64,000 nt of DNA from contig NZ_JAMZEB010000002.1 in assembly GCF_024172165.1 (NCBI RefSeq), positions 3,183,501-3,247,500 of the forward strand, written 5' to 3'. Within the stretch, counting starts at the first letter, position 1. Every line of letters begins with the position of its first letter. The position numbers were made by a program, and so were the translations under genes. The notes under the pieces were generated by a model. It saw nothing but the letters and a program-made list of their open reading frames with translations. It searched no databases and had not been told where the DNA came from. Positions 59,126-64,000 of the stretch are shown here, piece by piece. Origin of the DNA: Nonomuraea thailandensis (GTDB lineage Bacteria > Actinomycetota > Actinomycetes > Streptosporangiales > Streptosporangiaceae).

Positions 59126-60376
59126 TCACGGTGTGGCCGTGCCCCCGTCCACGCCGATCGCCGGGAGCGGCGGTGCCGCCCTGGTCGCCGCGCCCGCGTC
59201 AGGCCCGCACGCCGCCTCCAGCAGGTGGTTCCCGAGCGCGAAGTCGATGGGGTGCGTGACGGGACTGCCGTTCTCGTCGAGCTGCTGGTAGTTCCTCAGG
59301 TTGGTGCCGAAGGCGAACTGGCGGTCGCCGCCGGTGCCGGAGAACGCGAAGGTCTGCATGCCGGGGATGCTCCCGTCGTGCCCCCAGAATCTGCCGCACG
59401 GCAGGTCGAGGGGGAAGATCCCGAGACCGTAGTCGATCACGGCGCCAGAGAAGGCCCTGATGGGCACCGTCTTCTGCATCTCGGCGAGCAGGGTCGCGTC
59501 GAGCAGTTCGCCGCGCAGCAGCAGCCGGAAGAAGCGGTTGAGGTCCTCCATCGTCGAGGCGACCGCACCCGACGTCCAGGCCCAGGACATGTTGTAGACG
59601 CTGTAGTCCTTGGGCGGGTCGAAGTAGCCGAACAGCGCCTCGTACGCCTTGGAGCTCGGCCCGGGCAGGTACGGCGTGCGCGGGAACGACGTGTGCCGCA
59701 GCCCGGCCTTCCGGAAGACCTGGTCGGTGAGGTACCGCTCGGCACTCGTGCCCGTCACCTTCTCCAGCAGCAGGCCGGCGATGACGAAGTTCGTGTTCGA
59801 GTACGACCCGGGTGTCACCCCCGGCTGCCCGGTCGCCGGGGCGCCGAGTCCCGCCCGGGCCAGCTCCTGCGGCGAGAAGGCGCGGAAGCGGTTGGCGTCC
59901 AGGCTCTCGATGGACGGGAAGATCACCTCGGTGTGGTTGGCGATGTGGCTGGTGTGGTTGAGCAGCATGCGTACGGTGATCTGCTGCCCGCGCTCACCCG
60001 GGATCAGCTCCGGCAGGTAGCGGCCGATGGGGGCGTCGAGCTCGATCGTGCCCTTGCCGACCTGCTGTAATACGCCCACGGCGACGAACGACTTGGTGAT
60101 GCTCCCGGCCCGGTGCACCATCTCGGGACGCATCGGGCGGCCGGTCTCGACGTCGGCGACGCCCGCGGCGCCCTTCCAGCTCCGCCGGCCGTCCACGACG
60201 TTCGCATAGGTGCCGTACATGCCGGCCTCGTGCATGGCGTCCAGCGTCTGGCGCAACCGCTGCCGGTCGAGGCCGCCGACGTCGGCGGCGGCCGCGGGTG
60301 CCGCCGCGAGCAGCGCGGCGGCCAGGGTCGCGGCTCCCAGCCGCGAGGCGAGCATGCTGTATCGACGAATGGTCAT
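59126..60376 (-). CDS. Secreted serine hydrolase (class C beta-lactamase fold)
   Basis: A 416-residue exported protein from ATG 60376. The signal peptide covers residues 1-31 (LGAATLAAALLAAAPAAAA). The penicillin-binding signature is complete: SITK with the active-site serine, YSN in the second motif (GSYSNTNFVIAGLLLEKVTG), and HDG as the third. Class C-fold hydrolases in actinomycetes are D-alanyl-D-alanine carboxypeptidases, esterases or beta-lactamases. The third motif HDG rather than KTG favours a carboxypeptidase or esterase. Confidence 0.87.
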   Translation of the reverse strand: MTIRRYSMLASRLGAATLAAALLAAAPAAAADVGGLDRQRLRQTLDAMHEAGMYGTYANVVDGRRSWKGAAGVADVETGRPMRPEMVHRAGSITKSFVAVGVLQQVGKGTIELDAPIGRYLPELIPGERGQQITVRMLLNHTSHIANHTEVIFPSIESLDANRFRAFSPQELARAGLGAPATGQPGVTPGSYSNTNFVIAGLLLEKVTGTSAERYLTDQVFRKAGLRHTSFPRTPYLPGPSSKAYEALFGYFDPPKDYSVYNMSWAWTSGAVASTMEDLNRFFRLLLRGELLDATLLAEMQKTVPIRAFSGAVIDYGLGIFPLDLPCGRFWGHDGSIPGMQTFAFSGTGGDRQFAFGTNLRNYQQLDENGSPVTHPIDFALGNHLLEAACGPDAGAATRAAPPLPAIGVDGGTATP

Positions 60377-60711
60377 GGCGCTCAGCATGAGCCTTTCGCC
60401 CGGCGGCGGTCAGTGCGCTGTGTCACGGGTCCCGCATGACAGAAGTCAGTTCCCGTACCAGGCCGACGTGGCCGTGATCGGCCAAGCCGGGTGTCCATGC
60501 CGCCAGCGGGAGCGACCCGGAAGCCGGAGCCGCGGACGACCAGATCATCACGAGCGCCGGGGTACTCGCCGGCGATGGAGAGGCCGGCGTGGCCGCTGCG
60601 GATGTCGGCCGGCAGGGCGGGAAAGCGGCCAGGGGGCCGACGGTGTCCCGGCTCCTCCTGCGGAGAGCCGGCCCGGTTCTCACAAGCAGCGCAGCGTGTT
60701 CTCATGTGTGG
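60377..60711. other. Gap between serine hydrolase and unknown gene
   Basis: No gene or repeat could be supported. The divergent promoters of the serine hydrolase (minus) and the unknown plus-strand gene must lie here. Confidence 0.4.
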
Positions 60712-61252
60712 GTGATAGATCAATACCGGGACGTCCTGCGTCGCGCCGCCTGGCTGGACGCCCTCTGCTGGATCGTCGTGCAGCCCCTCGGCGAGGACCT
60801 CGGCCTCGACGACGTCTTGTGGCGGGTGAACGGTGGCCGCGATCCCGAACGGCGCGTGATGGCCTACCCGCCCGAGGAGGCGCTGGAGGCGGACGGGCCC
60901 GTGCTCTTCGCGTTCGAGGGCGACGGCGCCTGGGGCCTGCTGGAGTTCACCAACGGTTACCTGTTCTCCGACCAGGTCCTCGCCACGGTCAGCGAGGGTG
61001 CCCGGGTGTGGATGGCGGCTCGACGGTCTGGCGCGCGACGACTTCGACGGCAAGTGCGCCGCTGTGTTCGCCTTCACCGAGCAGACCACCGGAGTGGGTT
61101 TCGACGCCGATCAGTTGCTCGCGGAGAACGCGCCCGTCATCGTCCTGGACGTGCCGCGCGATCGCAGAGTACGTGCAGCGGCGCGGGCGCACGGCGACGC
61201 CCAGGTCGTCGGCCGGCCGCATGCCCTCAGCTCGCCGGACGCGGCCGGATAG
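60712..61252 (+). pseudogene. Unknown protein, frameshifted
   Basis: From GTG 60712 the frame reads VIDQYRDVLRRAAWLDALCW then DDVLWRVNGGRDPERRVMAY and LLEFTNGYLFSDQVLATVSE. At about 61005-61020 it shifts, and the coherent continuation (DFDGKCAAVFAFTEQTTGVG, FDADQLLAENAPVIVLDVP) is in the next frame. Both halves have protein-like composition, so one indel split a single gene of about 180 residues. No family recognised. Confidence 0.55.
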
Positions 61253-63023
61253 CCTGCTCCTCGCCTCCTGGCGCGCCGATCACGGTTCCGACCTGCGCCG
61301 GCCCGACGCCCGCGTCCGGGTGTGAGCCCAGCTCGATGTCCGCGTCCGGGCACGAGCGCAGCACGACGTCAGGCGCCGGCGCGCCCACGCGGACGACGCT
61401 GTTGTCCCGGAAGCGCAGCCCCGCCGTGTCCTTGGCGTCGAGCGCGGGCACGCCGTCCAGCACGAAGCGGTTCCCCTCGACGACGACGCCCCGGTGCACC
61501 GGATGGGCGGGATCGGACCGGCTGCTGCGGGGATCGACGAACACGCCAGGGCCGCCCGGCTCGATGATCTCGTTGTTCCGTACGGTCAGGTCGCGCACCG
61601 GCCCCGACTCCCACCATTCGGCGGCATCGCCCGAAACGTAGACCGCCGCCATCCCCGTCCGCTCGAACCGGTTCTCCTCGATGAGCACCTGCCGGCGGGT
61701 GGTCACGAGCACGCCGCGCGTCGGCACGTTGCGGAAGACGTTGCGGGCGAGGTGCACGGCGGGGGTCCTGGTGACGTTCTCCACCGCGGCCCGCCCGGCC
61801 AGCCCGCCGGGGAGCGCGGCGCCGACCGTCAGGACGATGCTCCTGAGCGGGGCGTCGTGGTCCCGGCCGCTGGGCTGGCGCACCCGCCGCACCGTCGCCG
61901 CGGCGATCGGGCGCAGCGTCTCGCGGTCGACGATCTCGACCTGGTCGCCGGGTGCGAACTGGGGCATGCCCGCGGTCTCCCGGTGCGCGTACTCCAGCTC
62001 CAGGGTGCGGGGGCCGGGCTGGCCGGCCACGCGCAGGTAGGTGCCGTGCACGTTGACCGGATCGTCGTGCGGCCCGTCGAAGAGGCAGTCGCGCACGACG
62101 GCCCGGCCCGAGCAGCCGGAGAACTGCACGAAGTCGGCGTACCCGGCGCTGTACCGGCCGGTGTCACGCGGCGCCCGGAACTCGCAGTCCTCGATGGTGA
62201 CGTCCTGGGCGGCCTGCGCAACCACGCCGAAGCCGTGCAGGAACCCGAAGCGCAGACCGGACAGCGTCACCTCGGCGCTGTCGAGCACGAGCCCGCCCGG
62301 ATGGTCCCGGGTCGTCGGCCGCATCTGGTAGACGAGGCCGGTGTCGGCGGGTTCGCCGCCGTGGTCGTACTCGATGCGGATCTCCCGCCGCCCCACCGGC
62401 TCGATCCGCCTGACCCGGTCGAAGAGCGGGTTGGGGGCGCGGCGCGTGCGCCCGCTCGCGGGATCGTGCACCTGCGTGTACTCCAGCGCGTCGCGCCCCT
62501 CCCAGGCGTACGCTCCCGTGCCCAGGAGCTCCCCGTGCCAGCGCACGGAGCGGCCCTCGACGGAGAAGAGCGTGGCCTCGGGCACGCTGATCAGCCGGTA
62601 CGCCCGCCCCGCCGCGACCCCGGCGGCCACCACGGTGGCGTCCACGACGGTCGGCACGGCGAAGTCGAAGGCGAGCCCCTCGATCCGCACCCGGCGGGAG
62701 TCGAGCACGGCGAAGGTCGTCTGCAGCCCGTGCAGGATCAGGCGGGCGCCCGCACCGGAGATCACCAGCTCCTCGGCCGCCTCGACGAGCAGGGCGATCG
62801 TCTTGTCACGGTGGCGCGGGTCGTCCCCCACGGTGTTGGAGACGTACAGCTCACGACGCTCCGCCCGTTCCGGCCAGAGATGGTAGTCGCCGGGCGGGAA
62901 CCGGAGCGTCGCCGGCCCCCGCTGGGCAGCCGCGGCGCGCAGGGCCGCGGTGACGGCGGGCGCCGCGTCGGCTCGCGCGCCGGGAACCGCGCCGAAGCCG
63001 GTCACGTCAAGCACTCTCGCCAC
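61227..63023 (-). CDS. GH110-like alpha-1,3-galactosidase (parallel beta-helix)
   Basis: A 598-residue right-handed parallel beta-helix protein without a clear signal peptide. The N-terminal module has RFPPGDYHLWPERAERRELY and VSNTVGDDPRHRDKTIALLV. The central helix contains YADFVQFSGCSGRAVVRDCL then DGPHDDPVNVHGTYLRV, which matches the conserved, acidic-residue-rich region of GH110 enzymes that remove alpha-1,3-linked galactose. FRNVPTRGVLVTTRRQVLIE and NRFERTGMAAVYVSGDA form the later rungs. It overlaps the upstream GH95 gene by 17 bases, so the two work together. GH110 is the best but not the only beta-helix family possible. Confidence 0.7.
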   Translation of the reverse strand: MARVLDVTGFGAVPGARADAAPAVTAALRAAAAQRGPATLRFPPGDYHLWPERAERRELYVSNTVGDDPRHRDKTIALLVEAAEELVISGAGARLILHGLQTTFAVLDSRRVRIEGLAFDFAVPTVVDATVVAAGVAAGRAYRLISVPEATLFSVEGRSVRWHGELLGTGAYAWEGRDALEYTQVHDPASGRTRRAPNPLFDRVRRIEPVGRREIRIEYDHGGEPADTGLVYQMRPTTRDHPGGLVLDSAEVTLSGLRFGFLHGFGVVAQAAQDVTIEDCEFRAPRDTGRYSAGYADFVQFSGCSGRAVVRDCLFDGPHDDPVNVHGTYLRVAGQPGPRTLELEYAHRETAGMPQFAPGDQVEIVDRETLRPIAAATVRRVRQPSGRDHDAPLRSIVLTVGAALPGGLAGRAAVENVTRTPAVHLARNVFRNVPTRGVLVTTRRQVLIEENRFERTGMAAVYVSGDAAEWWESGPVRDLTVRNNEIIEPGGPGVFVDPRSSRSDPAHPVHRGVVVEGNRFVLDGVPALDAKDTAGLRFRDNSVVRVGAPAPDVVLRSCPDADIELGSHPDAGVGPAQVGTVIGAPGGEEQAIRPRPAS

Positions 63024-64000
63024 CCGCCGTCAGCGTCCCGGGATCCACCACGACGCGCCCGCCCGCGCTCAGGTCGATCAGGCCCTCCCGGTCGCCGGTC
63101 CGCACGACTACGCGGGCACGGCCGGCGGGCCGCCGCGCGGTCAGCGCGAGCTCCGTCACCGTGATCCGACCGGCCACGGTGTCCCAGGCGACGTCCACCG
63201 AGACCCCCGGCCGGGCGACGATCCCGCGTACCCGCCCGCTGCGCCACTCGGCGGGCACGGCGGGCAGGACGGTGATCGTGTCGTCGTGGCTCTGCACCAG
63301 CATCTCCGCCACCGCCGCGACATAGCCGAGGTTGCCGTCGATCTGGAACGGCGGATGCGCCGCGAACAGGTTCGGGTACAGCCCGCCGCGCTCGCCCGCC
63401 TGCTCCACCGGCGCCGGGCGCAGCACCAGGCCGAGCAGCCGCGACACCCTGGCGGGCTCCCTGAGCCTGGCCCACAGCGCCAGCTTCCAGGCGAGCGACC
63501 AGCCGGTCGAGTCGTCCTGCCGGTCGTCCAGGCTCCTGGCCACGGCGGCCCTGAGCCGCGCGTCCGGCGGCGTGTCCCCTGGATAGGCGAAGAGCAGATG
63601 GCTGAGGTGCCGATGCCCGCGCTCGGCCTGCGGCGGGTCGTCGAGCCATTCGCGGACGAGACCGTCGCGGCCCGCCGATGGCGCCGGGATCAGCGGGAGC
63701 GCGGCCCGCGCCGCCACGACGACCGGGTCACCGGAGAGGTGCAGGCGCTCCGCCAGGTCGGACAGCCTGGTGAACAGCCCGGAGATCAGCGTCAAATCCA
63801 TCGTGGCCGAGCGGCCGACCGCGACGTGCCGCCCGTCCGGCGTGAGGTGGTGGTTCTCCGGTGAGGTGGAGGGCGAGGTGCCGAGGGTCCCGCCGGGCAG
63901 CCTGACGAGCCAGTCGAGGCAGAACGCGGCGGCCTCGCGCAACACCGGCCAGGCCCGTTCGCGGGCGAAGCGCTCGTCCGCGCCGAAACGCAGCCGCTCG
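63007..64000 (-). CDS. GH95-like glycosidase, 3' part (alpha-L-fucosidase/galactosidase)
   Basis: Only the C-terminal 330 or so residues are in the window; the gene starts beyond the right edge. FGADERFARERAWPVLREAA belongs to the (alpha/alpha)6 barrel. The catalytic region follows with GTSPSTSPENHH, RGHRHLSHLLFAYPGD (with His ligands), STGWSLAWKLALWARL and FAAHPPFQIDGNLGYVAAVA, which are GH95 landmarks. A beta-sandwich ends the protein. GH95 enzymes remove alpha-1,2-L-fucose or alpha-L-galactose. It is co-transcribed with the GH110-like gene. Confidence 0.82.
   Translation of the reverse strand, partial: ERLRFGADERFARERAWPVLREAAAFCLDWLVRLPGGTLGTSPSTSPENHHLTPDGRHVAVGRSATMDLTLISGLFTRLSDLAERLHLSGDPVVVAARAALPLIPAPSAGRDGLVREWLDDPPQAERGHRHLSHLLFAYPGDTPPDARLRAAVARSLDDRQDDSTGWSLAWKLALWARLREPARVSRLLGLVLRPAPVEQAGERGGLYPNLFAAHPPFQIDGNLGYVAAVAEMLVQSHDDTITVLPAVPAEWRSGRVRGIVARPGVSVDVAWDTVAGRITVTELALTARRPAGRARVVVRTGDREGLIDLSAGGRVVVDPGTLTAGGESA

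Noticed and set aside
1..64000. tRNA, rRNA or riboswitch genes
   Set aside because: No cloverleaf-like tRNA, rRNA stretch or known riboswitch core was recognised by eye. A covariance-model scan would be needed to exclude small RNAs.

Overview
The window is high-GC DNA with actinomycete habits: GTG and TTG starts, many 4-nt stop/start overlaps, Tat lipoproteins, and many TetR, ArsR, MarR and HxlR regulators. A member of the Streptosporangiales (Nonomuraea-like) fits best, but that is an impression from gene content, not a measurement.

1-4400: a dormancy/hypoxia-style stress island. It has a decayed radical SAM/SPASM gene, a hemerythrin, two intact tandem universal stress proteins, a third that has decayed, and a DoxX-like membrane protein. 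A GGGAC-N4-GTCCC site resembling the DevR/OsdR box lies before doxX, and a relative of it lies before the first usp gene.

4600-17600: the most coherent system here, a galactan-utilisation locus. A secreted GH53 endo-galactanase would cut polymer outside the cell. A lipoprotein plus two ABC permeases would import oligosaccharides, with no dedicated ATPase in the cluster. A GH35 beta-galactosidase and a cellulase-like TIM-barrel enzyme would release galactose. A short-chain dehydrogenase, a galactonate dehydratase, a KDG-type kinase and a KDPG-type aldolase together form a De Ley-Doudoroff route, and no Leloir gene is present. A FadR-type GntR regulator sits in the middle. A shared AT-rich element (TAGTA - TATTTTTT - TAGTA) lies before the GH35 operon and again in the gntR/ABC intergenic gap.

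17700-24800: a two-component system, a broken S41 peptidase, an ABC ATPase with an FtsX-like permease, and an ArsR/SRPBCC pair divergent from a DUF1579-like gene.

24800-37000: an accessory stretch with many broken genes. Remnants include TetR, a tyrosine recombinase with a Tn554-like tail, a possible Tn3 transposase end, NmrA, dihydrofolate reductase, MarR, a Ser/Thr kinase and a second integrase scrap. Intact genes among them include a pentapeptide-repeat protein, an NTF2/NTF2/hydrolase operon, a LuxR-type regulator, an HxlR regulator and a STAS protein.

37000-50000: regulator-effector pairs, several with visible operators: MMPL exporter/TetR, SDR and aldo-keto reductase with TetR, decayed MerR/SDR, TetR/MFS exporter with a perfect palindrome, and an ArsR-SRPBCC-dihydrofolate reductase operon.

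50000-64000: a secreted HAF-repeat protein, an IS5-type remnant, an A/T-richer island with an unknown multi-pass membrane protein, truncated TetR and PIN remnants, DUF1963 and DUF4132 proteins, a sulfotransferase, a serine hydrolase, an unknown frameshifted gene, and a minus-strand GH95-GH110 glycosidase operon running off the right edge.

A recurrent theme is genes that keep both ends but have lost the middle (radical SAM, S41, DHFR, kinase, MerR), together with short tandem triplications that shift the reading frame.
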